A DNA stretch of 64,000 bases from Tibeticola sediminis (GCF_003843835.1 NZ_RKQL01000001.1:1-64000); one strand, 5' to 3'; numbered from the stretch's first letter, positions 1-11,484 are shown. Notes: generated by a model from the letters alone, not told the origin. Made by a program: numbers and translations.

Positions 1-45
1 CCGGTAAAACCCCCGGATGCGGTACCCAACGTGGTGGATTTGCAT

Positions 46-73
46 GGCACTCCTCTTGGTTCACAGGAGTGCC
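46..73. repeat. Inverted repeat upstream of proC
   Basis: Perfect 9-bp arms, GGCACTCCT and AGGAGTGCC, are separated by 10 bases. The hairpin lies about 120 bp before proC and has no T-tract, so it is not a clear terminator. It could be the end of an upstream unit or a protein binding site. The rest of bases 1-193 shows nothing I can identify. Confidence 0.4.
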
Positions 74-193
74 AAAGGTTTCTGAGCTTATGCAGACATT
101 CGGATCGTTGTAACCCCGAAGAGTCGGCTCGGAGCGGGCGCATCGGCCCTCGCGCACCCGCCCGGCGCGGCGGGAAGTTGCGAAAATGTCCGC

Positions 194-1027
<834 letters not shown>

Positions 1028-1077
1028 GGCAACGCTCCGCCAGCCACTCTGGCACCACGTGACGCGCGAGGGGCTGG
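1028..1077 (+). repeat. Decayed MITE-A remnant between proC and ubiA stops
   Basis: The terminal sequence GGCAACGCT follows the proC stop codon directly (CTAA, then GGCAACGCT). Near the other side a degraded right arm (GACGCGCGAGGGGCTGG) runs up to the ubiA stop codon. Together they fill the whole gap between two convergent genes. The interior is shortened to about 50 bp, so this is an old internally deleted copy of the 161-bp family. Confidence 0.55.
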
Positions 1078-1956
1078 TTAACGGAAAGCGCGCTGCAGCA
1101 CGAGGCCCGCGAACAGGGTGAACCCGAGCCAGTGATTGAGCCGAAACGCCCGGAAGGCGCCGGCCGGGTCGCGGCGGCGGATGAGGACGATGTGCCAGGC
1201 GACTTGGGCCAGCGCCACCCCGGCCACTATGAAAAATAGAGCATCTCGAGCCCAAATTTCGCCGGGGTAGAGCCAAAAATAAAGGTAAATCAGGTAAAAG
1301 GCCGCGATCGCGGGGACGTCCCAGCGGCCGAGCGTGATGGCCGAGGTCTGGATGCCGATTTTGAGGTCATCCTCGCGGTCGACGATGGCGTACTCTGTGT
1401 CATAGGCCAGCACCCAGAACAGATTGCCCGCCAGCAGCCACCAGGCCAACGGCGGCACCTGGCCCTGCACCGCGGCAAAAGCCATGGGAATGCCAAAGCT
1501 GAACGCCACGCCGAGGACCGCTTGCGGCATCGATACGAAGCGCTTGGCATAGGGATAAACCACGCTGATCGCGAGCGCGAAAAACGACCAGGCAACGGCT
1601 GCGCGGTTGGTGGTGAGCACCAAGCCAAATGCCAGCAGCGCCAGCACCGCGCCCACGGCCAGGGCCTCGCGCACATCGATGCGGCCGCTGGTGACCGGCC
1701 GAGCGGCCGTGCGCCGCACATGGCGGTCGAAGTTGCGGTCGGCCACGTCGTTGATGCAGCAGCCCGCGCTGCGCATGAGGATGGTTCCGAGCGTGAACAC
1801 CGCCAGCAAATGCCAGCCGGGAAAGCCATCGGCCGCGATCCACAGCGCGCTCAGCGTGGGCCACAGCAACAGCAGCCAACCCGCGGGGCGGTCCCAGCGG
1901 ATCAGATCGAGGTACAGCGGCAAGCGATCTCGGAGGCGGAACACGTCGGTGGACAT
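1078..1956 (-). CDS. ubiA: 4-hydroxybenzoate polyprenyltransferase
   Basis: Inner-membrane enzyme of ubiquinone synthesis. It joins the polyprenyl tail to 4-hydroxybenzoate with Mg2+. The 292-residue sequence has about eight hydrophobic segments and both aspartate-rich motifs of the UbiA family: [16 protein letters not shown] (near residue 70) and [17 protein letters not shown] (near residue 185), which bind the prenyl diphosphate through magnesium. Length fits the family. The gene is monocistronic on the minus strand, between oxyR and the convergent proC. A homogentisate or protohaem prenyltransferase is less likely, because the motif wording matches the 4-hydroxybenzoate branch. Confidence 0.93.
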   Translation of the reverse strand: MSTDVFRLRDRLPLYLDLIRWDRPAGWLLLLWPTLSALWIAADGFPGWHLLAVFTLGTILMRSAGCCINDVADRNFDRHVRRTAARPVTSGRIDVREALAVGAVLALLAFGLVLTTNRAAVAWSFFALAISVVYPYAKRFVSMPQAVLGVAFSFGIPMAFAAVQGQVPPLAWWLLAGNLFWVLAYDTEYAIVDREDDLKIGIQTSAITLGRWDVPAIAAFYLIYLYFWLYPGEIWARDALFFIVAGVALAQVAWHIVLIRRRDPAGAFRAFRLNHWLGFTLFAGLVLQRAFR

Positions 1957-2009
1957 CGGGTGGGTGGGTAAACAGGGCGCGAGGCGAGGGTCAACTGCCG
2001 GATTTAGGC

Positions 2010-2972
2010 TCAGGACAACCGGGTCACGCCCGGCAGCTCGCAGGCGTAGACCGCATTGCGCAGCGCGGCAATGGCCTCGTAACGCGGGAAGCTGCGGCGC
2101 CAGGCGAGCACGACCCGGCGCGAGGGGGGTGCTGCGCCATCAGCATCGACCACAGGCAGGTAACGCACGAAGCCTTCGGCTTTCTTGCCGCGCTTGGGCG
2201 CACACAGGGCTTCGGCGGGCACCGACAGACGCGGCACGAGCGTGACACCCATGCCCGCGGCGACCATGTGCTTGATGGTTTCGATGGACGAGCCTTCGAA
2301 GCTCTTCTGGATGCCCTGCGCATGGCTGGAATAGCGCGCGAATTCGGGGCAGACCTCCAAGACATGGTCGCGAAAGCAATGGCCGTTGCCGAGCAGCAAC
2401 AAGGTCTCATCCTTGAGCTGCTGCGACGTGACCGAGCTCTGCGTCGCCAGCGGATGACTCAAAGGCACCGCGGCATAAAACGGCTCGTCGTACAAGGGCG
2501 CGATGGCCAGCCCGGTGTCGGGGAACGGCTCGGCCATGATCGCGCAGTCGAGCTCGCCGGTGCGCAGCATCTCCAGCAAGCGCGCGGTGAAGTTCTCCTG
2601 CAGCATCAGCGGCATCTGCGGCGTCGCAAGAATGATCTGACGCACGAGGTCGGGCAGCAGGTAGGGGCCGATGGTGTAGATGACGCCGAGCTTGAGCGGC
2701 CCGGCGAGCGGGTCTTTGCCGCGCCGCGCGATTTCGCGGATCTCGGCCGCCTGCTCGAGCACGACCTGCGCCTGGCGCACGATCTCGGCCCCGAGCGGCG
2801 TCACCGTGACTTCCGTGGCCGAGCGCTCGAAGAGCTTGCATTCGAGCTCGTCTTCGAGCTTCTTGATCGCCACCGACAGCGTCGGCTGCGAGACGAAACA
2901 GGCTTCGGCCGCACGACCGAAATGCTTCTCGCGCGCGACGGCGACGATGTATTTGAGTTCGGTCAGGGTCAT
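2010..2972 (-). CDS. oxyR: Hydrogen peroxide-sensing LysR regulator OxyR
   Basis: LysR-type activator of peroxide defence genes. The chosen ATG at 2972 gives 320 residues and opens [20 protein letters not shown], the usual start of OxyR; a longer frame upstream would add about 116 unrelated residues that overlap recG. The helix-turn-helix covers residues 1-60 ([13 protein letters not shown]). The substrate domain follows, with the two redox cysteines in the context [12 protein letters not shown] (about residues 200 and 209) that form the activating disulfide. It lies 16 bp downstream of recG on the same strand, a common pair in betaproteobacteria, and is probably co-transcribed with it. Confidence 0.93.
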   Translation of the reverse strand: MTLTELKYIVAVAREKHFGRAAEACFVSQPTLSVAIKKLEDELECKLFERSATEVTVTPLGAEIVRQAQVVLEQAAEIREIARRGKDPLAGPLKLGVIYTIGPYLLPDLVRQIILATPQMPLMLQENFTARLLEMLRTGELDCAIMAEPFPDTGLAIAPLYDEPFYAAVPLSHPLATQSSVTSQQLKDETLLLLGNGHCFRDHVLEVCPEFARYSSHAQGIQKSFEGSSIETIKHMVAAGMGVTLVPRLSVPAEALCAPKRGKKAEGFVRYLPVVDADGAAPPSRRVVLAWRRSFPRYEAIAALRNAVYACELPGVTRLS

Positions 2973-2988
2973 CGCGGACAGCAGCGTT

Positions 2989-5106
2989 TCAGGCTTTGAG
3001 AAAGTCGGATTTTCCCCCGAGCCAGCGCGCCACGTGACGCGCGGCCAAATCGGGGTGGCGTTCGAGCAATTGCGGTGCCACCCGCCGCGCCCATTCGAGC
3101 AGCGCCGCGTCGGCGGTGAGGTCGGCAAAACGCAACAGCGGCGTGCCCGACTGGCGCGCGCCGAGGAACTCGCCGGGGCCGCGAATGGCGAGGTCGCGCC
3201 GTGCAATTTCAAAGCCGTCGTGTGTCTCGACCATGGCGCGCAGCCGCTCCCGCGCCGTCTCGCCCAAACGCCCGCCCTCGGGTGCCTCATAGAGCAGCAC
3301 GCAGGCCGAGGCGGCAGCACCCCGACCCACCCGGCCGCGCAACTGGTGCAACTGACTCAGGCCGAAGCGCTCGGCATGTTCGATGACCATGAGGCTGGCG
3401 TTGGGCACGTCCACGCCGACTTCGATGACGGTGGTGCTCACGAGCACGCCGACCTCGCCCGACGCAAACGCCGCCATCACCGCGCGCTTGTCGGCAGCCG
3501 GCATGCGCGAATGCAGCAAGGCCACCGTGACGCCCGGCAACGCGGCGGTCAGCTCGGCGTGTGTGGCGGTGGCATTGCGCAGGTCGAGCGCCTCACTCTC
3601 CTCGATGAGCGGGCACACCCAATAGACCTGGCGGCCCTGCGCGAGCTGGCCGCGGATGCGCTCGACCACCTCGCCGCGCCGCGCGTTGGAGAGCACGCGC
3701 GTGAGCACCGGCGTGCGCCCCGGCGGCAGCTCGTCGAGCGTGGAGACATCGAGGTCGGCGTAGTAGCTCATGGCCAGCGTGCGCGGAATCGGCGTCGCCG
3801 ACATCATCAGCAAATGCGGCTCGAAGCCGTTGGCGGCCTGCTTGTCGCGCAAAGCCAGGCGCTGCGCGACGCCAAAGCGGTGCTGCTCGTCGATGATGGC
3901 CAAGCCCAGCCGCGCAAACTGGACCTGCGCCTGTATGACCGCATGCGTGCCCACGACCAGGGCCGCCTGGCCCGAGGCGATGCGCGCGAGCGCCGCGGTA
4001 CGCTCGGCCTTCTTCTGGCTGCCGGTGAGCCAGGCCACCTCGACGCCCAGCGGCGCCAGCCAAGCCACGAGCTTGCCGAAGTGCTGCTCGGCGAGCAACT
4101 CGGTCGGCGCCATCAGCGCACATTGCCAACCCGCATCGATCGCGACCGCAGCCGCCAGCGCCGCGACCACCGTCTTGCCCGAGCCCACATCCCCCTGCAG
4201 CAGCCGGTGCATGGGCCGCTCGCGCGCGAGATCGGCCGCGACTTCGGCCACGACCCGGTTTTGCGCACCGGTCAGCGCGAACGGCAGCGCGGCGAGCAAA
4301 CGCTCGGGCAGCGCCTGTGGGCCAGGCGCCGACACCAGCACCGGCGCGCGCAGGCGTGCACGTTCGCGCCGCGCCTGGGCCTGCGCGAGCTGCTGCGCGA
4401 GCAGTTCCTCGGCCTTGAGCCGCTGCCAGGCCGGATGCTGCCGGTCTTCGAGCGTCTGCGGGCACTCCGTGGGCGGCGGTTGATGCAAAAAAGTGAGCGC
4501 CAGGCGGCCATTCCACGCTGGGGAAAGCAGGTTTTGATCCAAAAACTCGGGCGGAATGGTCTCGGAGAGGTCGGCGCGCTGCAGCGCCTGCGCAATGGCG
4601 CGACGCAAATAGGTTTGCGGCAAGCCCGCCACCGTGGGGTAGACCGGCGTGAGCGAGCTGGGCAGGGGCGACCCTGCGACCGACAGCGTCGGGTGCATGA
4701 CCGTCAGGCCAAAGAGGCCGTGGCGCAGTTCGCCGCGCACCCGCACGCGCGCGCCGACTTCGAGCGCGCGGCGCGTCGTGGGATAGAAATGGAAGAAGCG
4801 CAGCTCGCAACGCGCACCGCCATCCTCCACGGTCGCAACCAGCTGGCGGCGGCCGCGGTTGACGACTTCGCAGGCCGTCACCGTGGCCTCGAACTGAACC
4901 ACCTCGCCCACTCGGGCATCGACCAGCCGCACGAGGCGGGTCGCATCCTCCCATCGCAGCGGCAGGTGCAGCACCAGGTCCATGTCGCGCACCAGGCCAA
5001 GCTTGCGCATGGCCTTTTGCGGGCCGCTCAGCGCCGCGGGCTTCGCTGGCGGCGGTGCCGACGAAACCTCGGGTGCAGCGGGAGCGGACGCGGGTGCGAC
5101 AGGCAT
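2989..5106 (-). CDS. recG: ATP-dependent DNA helicase RecG
   Basis: Monomeric helicase that remodels stalled replication forks and Holliday junctions. The 705-residue protein has an N-terminal wedge/OB domain (about residues 20-180, with LRWEDATR) followed by two RecA-like lobes. Walker A is GDVGSGKTVVAALA (about residue 305). Walker B is the RecG-type DEQHRFGV. Motif III is SATPIPRT, and motif VI lies in the QLRGRVGRG segment. The length is slightly above the E. coli protein (693). The first 20 or so residues are Ala/Pro rich, so the exact start is not certain, but the ATG at 5106 is the only upstream start in frame near a promoter-sized gap. Confidence 0.95.
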   Translation of the reverse strand: MPVAPASAPAAPEVSSAPPPAKPAALSGPQKAMRKLGLVRDMDLVLHLPLRWEDATRLVRLVDARVGEVVQFEATVTACEVVNRGRRQLVATVEDGGARCELRFFHFYPTTRRALEVGARVRVRGELRHGLFGLTVMHPTLSVAGSPLPSSLTPVYPTVAGLPQTYLRRAIAQALQRADLSETIPPEFLDQNLLSPAWNGRLALTFLHQPPPTECPQTLEDRQHPAWQRLKAEELLAQQLAQAQARRERARLRAPVLVSAPGPQALPERLLAALPFALTGAQNRVVAEVAADLARERPMHRLLQGDVGSGKTVVAALAAAVAIDAGWQCALMAPTELLAEQHFGKLVAWLAPLGVEVAWLTGSQKKAERTAALARIASGQAALVVGTHAVIQAQVQFARLGLAIIDEQHRFGVAQRLALRDKQAANGFEPHLLMMSATPIPRTLAMSYYADLDVSTLDELPPGRTPVLTRVLSNARRGEVVERIRGQLAQGRQVYWVCPLIEESEALDLRNATATHAELTAALPGVTVALLHSRMPAADKRAVMAAFASGEVGVLVSTTVIEVGVDVPNASLMVIEHAERFGLSQLHQLRGRVGRGAAASACVLLYEAPEGGRLGETARERLRAMVETHDGFEIARRDLAIRGPGEFLGARQSGTPLLRFADLTADAALLEWARRVAPQLLERHPDLAARHVARWLGGKSDFLKA

Positions 5107-5151
5107 GGGCGCATTGTCGCGCCAGCAGCCGGGCCGCGGCCAGGGTCTGAG

Positions 5152-5231
5152 GGCAACGCTGAATCAGTGCCGGCGATGGCACCGCCCGAAGCCGAGATGC
5201 GAGGCGCGCGAGGGACTGGTCCGGCCTTGCC
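5152..5231 (+). repeat. Internally deleted MITE-A copy, 80 bp
   Basis: Starts with GGCAACGCTGAATCAG, keeps the GCGATGGC and GATGCGAGGCGCGCGAGGGACTGG segments of the family, and ends in a mutated terminal repeat (CCGGCCTTGCC). The central core is missing. The right end abuts the amrS stop codon (bases 5232-5234) with no spacer. Flanking tetramers (TGAG and TCAA) do not match, so it is probably an old insertion. Confidence 0.7.
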
Positions 5232-6321
<1,090 letters not shown>

Positions 6322-6329
<8 letters not shown>

Positions 6330-6930
6330 CAGTGCGCTTCTCGGATCCGGATTCAACGTCGCTCTCCCGCCACTTCTCGACGGTGTAGCGCTGCAGCCGC
6401 ACCCCGGTATCCCAAAAGTCGGGCGGCAGGCCCGCCTTGGCCACGAGGTGCTGCAGAAAAACCTCGGGCTCGGGCAGTTGCTCCCAAACCTGGGGCAAAA
6501 AAGTGCTGCGGTACGGGCCCCAGCTGAAGATCACGCCGTCGACGCCCGGGCGCAGCGCCCGCAGCGCTTCGGCCCGACTGTGCACGGGGATCGGTTGCGG
6601 AGGCGAGAGCAGCGACACCTCGACCTCGGTGCGCGGCAGTTCGTCCGCCGACAGGGGAGCAAAGCGCGGGTCTTCGAGCGCCGCGGCAACCGCGTTGGCC
6701 TGCACGTCCTCGCGCAAGCGCCGGTGTGCGACCAAGGACCCGATGCAACCACGCAGGGTGCCGCGCTGGGTCAGCGTGACAAAGGTCGCGCCCGGCGCGT
6801 CGAGCGCGGCTTCGACTGCCTCGGAAAACGGCGGCAGTGCGTGGCCGGGCATCCCGAGCGCGCGCTCGATCGCCGCACGCGCGAGCCTCAGCAAGGCACG
6901 GCCCAACTCAGGCGTGGCCGGGTGCGACAT
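6322..6930 (-). CDS. amrA: AmmeMemoRadiSam system protein A (AMMECR1 family)
   Basis: Homologue of human AMMECR1. The 202-residue protein carries the family's most conserved element, LRGCIGSL (near residue 52), followed by a segment that is also typical of the family (DVQANAVAAALEDPRF). The biochemical activity is not established; the conserved Cys and the neighbouring radical SAM enzyme suggest a protein-modification or redox role, which is inference. It overlaps amrB by 23 bp upstream and amrS by 8 bp downstream. There is no signal peptide, so it is probably cytoplasmic. Confidence 0.9.
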
Positions 6931-7735
6931 GGCTAGGCTCCGTGAAACTCAAGGCGGCATAGCCCACGACGCGCGAGCGGTCACCCGCGGTGTCGCCGGA
7001 ATTGCGCAGATCGAGCAGATGCGGGTGCAACCCATGCCGGCGCGCCGCGAGCAACAGGCCGTTGACCGGCGTGGCACCGCATGCCTGCTCGTGGTCGAGC
7101 ACCGGACGCAGCTCCAGCATGGTCTGGACCGACTCGGCGTCGAGCCGCCGCGCCTCACCGTAGGGGTGGTAGTGCGACAGATCGGAACTCACGACGATGA
7201 GCGTCTCGGGGCCGCCCCAGAGCCGCTCGAGCACCTCGGCCACCTCTTCGGCGCTGGCATCTCCAACCGCGAGCGGCACCAGGCTGAAGCGGTCGAGCAC
7301 GGCTTGCAAGAACGGCAACTGCACCTCGAGCGAATGTTCCCACGCGTGCGCGGCCGGGCTTTGCACGACTTGCGGCAGGTCGGCGATGGCGGCGAGCGCT
7401 GCACGATCGATCGGCACCGTTCCGAGCGGCGTCGCGAACGCCTCGACGCCCGGCCAGGCGATGCCTCGCACCGGCACGCGGTGGACCGGCCCGAGCAGCA
7501 CGACGCGCTGGATCTGATCGCGCCACGGAAGCAACTGAGCGTAGGCCTGCGCGGCGACGGGGCCCGAATACACATACCCAGCGTGCGGGACGATCAAGGC
7601 CTTGGGAGGATGCGCGGAGGCCGGCGATGGGTTCGATGCCGCTTGCTGCAGCATCGACTCGACTTCTTGGGCAAGCACATAAGGCTGCCCGGGATAAAAG
7701 GCGCCGGCAACGGCAGCGGGGCGGATCTGCGGCAT
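6908..7735 (-). CDS. amrB: AmmeMemoRadiSam system protein B (Memo-like)
   Basis: Homologue of human MEMO1, related to extradiol dioxygenase-type metal proteins. The 275-residue chain shows VPHAGYVYSG (near residue 48), GPVHRVPVRG, SSDLSHYHPY and ACGATPVNG. The His, Asp and Cys in these blocks correspond to the metal-site residues of the Memo family. The ATG at 7735 was chosen because AGGAGG lies 5 bases before it; a start nine codons earlier has no such site. It is the first gene of the cassette. A hairpin with a T-tract sits about 65 bp upstream on the same strand and could influence its transcription. Confidence 0.9.
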   Translation of the reverse strand: MPQIRPAAVAGAFYPGQPYVLAQEVESMLQQAASNPSPASAHPPKALIVPHAGYVYSGPVAAQAYAQLLPWRDQIQRVVLLGPVHRVPVRGIAWPGVEAFATPLGTVPIDRAALAAIADLPQVVQSPAAHAWEHSLEVQLPFLQAVLDRFSLVPLAVGDASAEEVAEVLERLWGGPETLIVVSSDLSHYHPYGEARRLDAESVQTMLELRPVLDHEQACGATPVNGLLLAARRHGLHPHLLDLRNSGDTAGDRSRVVGYAALSFTEPSHVAPGHA

Positions 7736-7798
7736 GGTCCCTCCTGTGGCCTCGCGGCCCAATGACCGCGTCGGCAGGAAACATGCGCCCGGAGACCC

Positions 7799-7834
7799 AA
7801 AAAATCAAGCCACCCGGCACAGGCCTGGGTGGCT
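7799..7834 (-). terminator. Hairpin with T-tract upstream of amrB
   Basis: On the minus strand a perfect 8-bp stem (AGCCACCC / GGGTGGCT, 11-base loop) is followed by GATTTTTT. It reads as an intrinsic terminator directed towards amrB. Because the 47-residue gene upstream already has its own terminator 90 bp earlier, this second hairpin could end a short RNA or act as an attenuator for the amr genes. Confidence 0.6.
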
Positions 7835-7922
7835 CGATGCTCACCTCTTGAAAGCGCTGCCCCTTGCTTCCGTGCGGCCCGAGGGCCGATCGGCGGGGCT
7901 AAACCGCGCTTGTAAAAAGCTG

Positions 7923-7941
7923 AAAAAACGGCCGGAGCCGT
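7923..7941 (-). terminator. Intrinsic terminator of the 47-residue gene
   Basis: On the minus strand the stem ACGGC / GCCGT has a 4-base loop and is followed at once by six T. It starts 5 bases past the stop codon of the small membrane protein gene. Confidence 0.7.
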
Positions 7942-7946
7942 CCCGT

Positions 7947-8090
7947 TCAGGCCATGAAAACGGCGATGAAGGCGAGCAGGAAGATCAAAACGCCCCCGGC
8001 CACCGGGATCACCAGCGGGGCGTATTTGGTCACTTCCTCGATCGGGTCCTGGGTTTGCGCGTCGTCGTGGGCCGGGGTTGCTGCAGACAT
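7947..8090 (-). CDS. 47-residue single-span membrane peptide, unknown
   Basis: I do not recognise this protein. It has an acidic polar N-terminus (residues 1-22, with DDAQTQDPIEE) and one hydrophobic helix (residues 25-46, LVIPVAGGVLIFLLAFIAVF), so it should sit in the inner membrane with a short tail. AGGA lies about 9 bases before the ATG, and an intrinsic terminator follows the stop codon immediately; both support a real, separately expressed gene. It lies between ilvA and the amr cassette on the same strand. The layout resembles small subunits of respiratory or transport complexes, but nothing here proves this. Confidence 0.65.
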   Translation of the reverse strand: MSAATPAHDDAQTQDPIEEVTKYAPLVIPVAGGVLIFLLAFIAVFMA

Positions 8091-8159
8091 GATTTGATTT
8101 TCCTCAATGGTTGAGCCTTCGGCGCGGATTCTAACGGTGGGCTCTGAATTTCGACAACC

Positions 8160-8202
8160 GCAGCTGGGATGCGCGACGCGCGGGGACTTGTTCGGCGTTG
8201 CC
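8160..8202 (+). repeat. Solo right arm of MITE-A at the ilvA stop
   Basis: Right-hand arm only: GGGATGCGCGACGCGCGG followed by GGACTTGTTCGGCGTTGCC. The terminal GCC is one base from the ilvA stop codon (minus strand, bases 8204-8206). The left half is missing. Confidence 0.65.
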
Positions 8203-8203
8203 T

Positions 8204-9403
8204 TCAGTACGAAGCGGCCTCGAAGCCCGCCGCCTGCAGGCGCTCGATCAGTTCGCGGATATGGGTCGGCCCACGGGTCTGCAACACGAGCTCGATCTCG
8301 ACGTTCTGGGCCGGCAGCGCTGAGAACGCCCGCTGGTGATGCACCTCGTCGATGTTGGCGCCCGCTTCGGCCACGATGGCGGTGATGCGCGCGAGCGCAC
8401 CGGGCACGTCGCGCGCATGCACCCGCAGCCGCGTGAGGCGGCCGGCGCGCACCATGCCGCGCTCGATCAAGGCTGCGAGCAGCAGCGGCTCGATGTTGCC
8501 GCCGCAAAGCACCAGGCCAACGCGGCGGCCGCGGAAACGCTCGCCGTGTCGCAGCACGGCCGCCAGGCCCGCCGCACCCGCCCCTTCGACGACGGTTTTT
8601 TCGATTTCGAGCAGCATCAGCACGGCCTGCTCGATGTCGGCCTCGTCGACCAGCAGCAGGTCATCGACCGTCTCGCGGATGATCGCCTCGGTCAGCCGGC
8701 CGGGCGCGCCGACGGCGATGCCCTCGGCGATGGTGGAACTGCCCTGCGGCCACTGCGTGCCCTTGATGGCGTTGACCATGGCCGGAAAGCGCTGGGTCTG
8801 CACGCCAAAGATCTCCAAGCCCGGTTTGAGAGCGCGCGCGGCGACCGCCATGCCGGAAATCAAGCCGCCGCCCCCCACGGCTACGACGAGCACGTCGAGT
8901 TCGGGCACGTCGCGCAGCATTTCCAGCGCCACCGTGCCCTGGCCGGCGATGACGTCGGGGTCGTCATAGGGGTGGACGAAGACCAGCCCGCGCGAGCGGG
9001 CGAGCGTAAACGCATGCTCCCGTGCCGCCTCGAGCGTGTCGCCGTGCAGCACCACCTCGGCACCAAAGCCGCGCGTGCGCTCGACCTTCACGCCAGGGGT
9101 GTAGCGCGGCATGACGATCACCGCAGGGATGCCCAGGCGCTGCGCGTGGTAGGCCACCCCCTGCGCATGGTTGCCGGCCGACATCGCAATGACACCGCGC
9201 GCGCGCTCCTCAGCGCTGAGCTGCGCGAGCTTGTTGCAAGCGCCGCGCTCCTTGAAGGACGCGGTGAACTGCAGGTTCTCGAACTTGAGGAACACCTGCG
9301 CGCCCACGATTTCCGAGAGCGTGCGCGAGGCCACGCATGGCGTGTGCAGCACCTGCCCAGAGAGACGCTGGGCGGCGGCTTCAATGTCTACGGCTCGAAT
9401 CAT
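8204..9403 (-). CDS. ilvA: Threonine ammonia-lyase with C-terminal ACT domain
   Basis: PLP enzyme that converts threonine to 2-oxobutanoate and ammonia, the entry to isoleucine synthesis. The 399 residues contain the PLP lysine motif TASFKERGACNKL (near residue 50), a glycine-rich phosphate loop VVAVGGGGLISG (near residue 180) and a C-terminal ACT-like domain (about residues 320-399, RLRVHARDVPGALARI). This is the shorter single-ACT form, not the 500-residue form with two regulatory domains, so allosteric behaviour may differ. The ATG at 9403 begins MIRAVDIEAAAQRL. The frame stays open 20 codons further through repeat-derived sequence that was not included. Confidence 0.92.
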   Translation of the reverse strand: MIRAVDIEAAAQRLSGQVLHTPCVASRTLSEIVGAQVFLKFENLQFTASFKERGACNKLAQLSAEERARGVIAMSAGNHAQGVAYHAQRLGIPAVIVMPRYTPGVKVERTRGFGAEVVLHGDTLEAAREHAFTLARSRGLVFVHPYDDPDVIAGQGTVALEMLRDVPELDVLVVAVGGGGLISGMAVAARALKPGLEIFGVQTQRFPAMVNAIKGTQWPQGSSTIAEGIAVGAPGRLTEAIIRETVDDLLLVDEADIEQAVLMLLEIEKTVVEGAGAAGLAAVLRHGERFRGRRVGLVLCGGNIEPLLLAALIERGMVRAGRLTRLRVHARDVPGALARITAIVAEAGANIDEVHHQRAFSALPAQNVEIELVLQTRGPTHIRELIERLQAAGFEAASY

Positions 9404-9443
9404 CGGCGGATTGTGCCGCCGTTCGCGTCGCAAACCACGCTCG

Positions 9444-9471
9444 ACAAGTCCCTCGCGCGCCATCGCGGGGA
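9444..9471 (-). repeat. Small MITE-A-like remnant between recQ and ilvA
   Basis: The segment CAAGTCCCTCGCGCG joined to CCATCGCGGGGA matches the left arm and right arm of MITE-A with the middle removed and both terminal repeats lost. It is too short for firm assignment. Confidence 0.35.
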
Positions 9472-9500
9472 TGGATCGCGCGCGACTCCAAACCGGCGCT

Positions 9501-11369
9501 TCAGCGTGCCCGGCAAACCTCGATCAGCGCCGCGCCGTAGCGCTCGAGCTTGACCGAGCCAATACCGCTGATCTGCGCGAGCGATTCGAGGTCGGCGGGA
9601 CAGCGCTCGGCGATGGCGGCGAGCGTGGCGTCGTGGAAGATCACATAGGCAGGCAGTTGGTGCTCGCGCGCCACGTCGGCGCGCCAGGCCTTGAGCGCCT
9701 CGAAGCGGGCCTGGGCGGCTGCGTCGAGCGCCGCAGCCGCTGCCGCGACACGGGGCGTGGCTGCGCGTTCCCGGCGGCGCGCGCCCGCGGCGCTGGCGGT
9801 GGCGACCTCGCGCAGGCGCACGGGGCGCTCGCCGCGCAGCACCGCGCGCGAGGCCTCGGTGAGCACCAGGGTGTCGAAGCTTCGCCCGCTGGCGAGTGCC
9901 ACCGGCTGCACGGCGAGCGCGCCGGTGGCGAGCAGCTGGCGCAACACCGCGCGCAACTGCGGCTCGCTGTAGGCCGCGCCGATGCCGAAGGTGCTGAGTC
10001 GTTCATGGCCGTGCTGCTGCACTTTGTCGGTCGCTTTGCCGCGCAACACATCGAGGATGTGGCCGGCGCCGAAGGCCATGCCGCTCGTCTGCTGCACCCG
10101 GTAGATGGTCGAGAGCAACATCCGCGCCGCCTCGGTGCCGTCCCAGGTGGTGGGGGGCTGCAGGCAGTTGTCGCAATTCATGCACGGTTCGCTCGACTCG
10201 CCGAAGTAGGCCAGCAGCCGCACGCGGCGGCAGTCGGTGCTCTCGGCCAGGCTCAGCAGGGCGTCGAGCTTGCCGCGCAGCACGGCCTTGAACTCGTCGG
10301 GTGCGGGGCTCTCGTCGATCATGCGGCGCTGGTTCACCACGTCCTGCAGGCCGTAGGCCATCCAGGCGTCGGCGGGCAGGCCGTCGCGGCCGGCGCGGCC
10401 GGTTTCCTGGTAGTAGCCCTCGATGTTCTTGGGCAGGTCCACATGCGCGACGAAGCGCACGTCGGGCTTGTCGATGCCCATGCCGAACGCGACGGTGGCG
10501 ACCATCACCAAGCCGTCCTCGCGCAGGAAACGGTCCTGATGCGCCTGGCGCACCTCGGCAGGCAGGCCGGCGTGGTAGGGCAGGGCCTCGATGCCATGGC
10601 GGCAGAGGGTGTCGGCCAGTTCCTCGACCTTGCGGCGCGACTGGCAGTAGACGATGCCGGCCTCGCCGGCATGCTCGCGTTCGATGAAGCGCACGAGCTG
10701 CGCGGTCGCATCGCGCTTCTCGACGATGGTGTAGCGGATGTTGGGCCGGTCAAAGCTGCTGACGAACAGCCGCGCGTCCTCGAGCTGCAGCCGCTCGATG
10801 ATGTCGGCGCGCGTGAGCGCATCGGCCGTCGCCGTCAAGGCCACGCGCGGCACACCGGCATAGCGCTCGTGCAGCACCGACAAACCCCGGTATTCGGGTC
10901 GGAAGTCATGCCCCCACTGGCTCACGCAGTGCGCCTCGTCGATGGCGAAAAGCGCAAGCCGCCCCTGCGCATGCAAGGTGTCGAGCAAGGCGAGAAAGCG
11001 CGGGGTCGTCACACGCTCGGGCGCGGCGTAGAGCAGCGTGAGGTCGCCGCGCAGCAGGCGACGCTCGACCTCGGCCGCCTGTGCGGCATCGAGCGTGGAA
11101 TTGAGCAGCTCGGCCGCGACGCCCAGCTCCCGCAGCGCGCCGACCTGGTCGTGCATGAGTGCAATCAAGGGCGAGACGACGAGCGTGGTGCCGTGGCCCG
11201 ATCGTGCGCGCGCGATCGCCGGCACCTGGTAGCACAGGCTCTTGCCCGCGCCCGTGGGCATGAGCACCAGCGCGTCGCCGCCGGCGGCCACGTGCGCGAC
11301 GATCTCGGCCTGCGCGCCGCGAAAACTCGGGTAACCAAATACCTGCTGAAGGATGGACAGGTCGGACAA
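9501..11369 (-). CDS. recQ: ATP-dependent DNA helicase RecQ
   Basis: 3'-5' helicase of RecF-pathway repair. The 622 residues carry Walker A ([12 protein letters not shown], near residue 40), the DEAH box with the RecQ signature ([14 protein letters not shown], near 140), motif VI ([10 protein letters not shown], near 325), a zinc site with four cysteines ([10 protein letters not shown] to CMNCDNC), a winged-helix segment and a C-terminal HRDC domain (about 540-622). The start is a TTG: no ATG lies between it and the upstream in-frame stop. The best ribosome binding site (GAGG, 10 bases upstream) is supplied by an intergenic repeat. Confidence 0.93.
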   Translation of the reverse strand: MSDLSILQQVFGYPSFRGAQAEIVAHVAAGGDALVLMPTGAGKSLCYQVPAIARARSGHGTTLVVSPLIALMHDQVGALRELGVAAELLNSTLDAAQAAEVERRLLRGDLTLLYAAPERVTTPRFLALLDTLHAQGRLALFAIDEAHCVSQWGHDFRPEYRGLSVLHERYAGVPRVALTATADALTRADIIERLQLEDARLFVSSFDRPNIRYTIVEKRDATAQLVRFIEREHAGEAGIVYCQSRRKVEELADTLCRHGIEALPYHAGLPAEVRQAHQDRFLREDGLVMVATVAFGMGIDKPDVRFVAHVDLPKNIEGYYQETGRAGRDGLPADAWMAYGLQDVVNQRRMIDESPAPDEFKAVLRGKLDALLSLAESTDCRRVRLLAYFGESSEPCMNCDNCLQPPTTWDGTEAARMLLSTIYRVQQTSGMAFGAGHILDVLRGKATDKVQQHGHERLSTFGIGAAYSEPQLRAVLRQLLATGALAVQPVALASGRSFDTLVLTEASRAVLRGERPVRLREVATASAAGARRRERAATPRVAAAAAALDAAAQARFEALKAWRADVAREHQLPAYVIFHDATLAAIAERCPADLESLAQISGIGSVKLERYGAALIEVCRAR

Positions 11370-11372
11370 ACA

Positions 11373-11440
11373 AAAACCTCAAAAACAATAGCAAACACCG
11401 ACCATTTCACGCCGGGGATCAGCGGTTTTTGTTCAAAAAA
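11373..11440 (-). repeat. Repeat P copy 1 (recQ leader)
   Basis: On the minus strand this reads CCGCTGATCCCCGGCGTGAA, then GCTATTGTTTTTGAGG. The same order of blocks (GGCC/TGATCC, CCCCAGCG, GCTAT..TTTTG) recurs at 32886, 33596, 49989 and 57419. It occupies nearly the whole gap between recQ and metH1 and contributes the GAGG used by recQ. Confidence 0.5.
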
Positions 11441-11484
11441 ACCGATGGCGCGGCGCACGCGGCATGGGGCGGGCCATGCCTTTC

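Noticed and set aside
46-73. CIRCE-like operator (GCACTC / GAGTGC) upstream of proC
   Set aside because: CIRCE has 9 bases between its arms; here the equivalent spacer is 14, and no heat-shock gene follows. Kept only as an inverted repeat.
7835-7921. 6S RNA or another known small RNA upstream of amrB
   Set aside because: The stretch ends in a terminator-like hairpin, but I cannot find the long closing stem and central bubble of 6S RNA or any other family I know.
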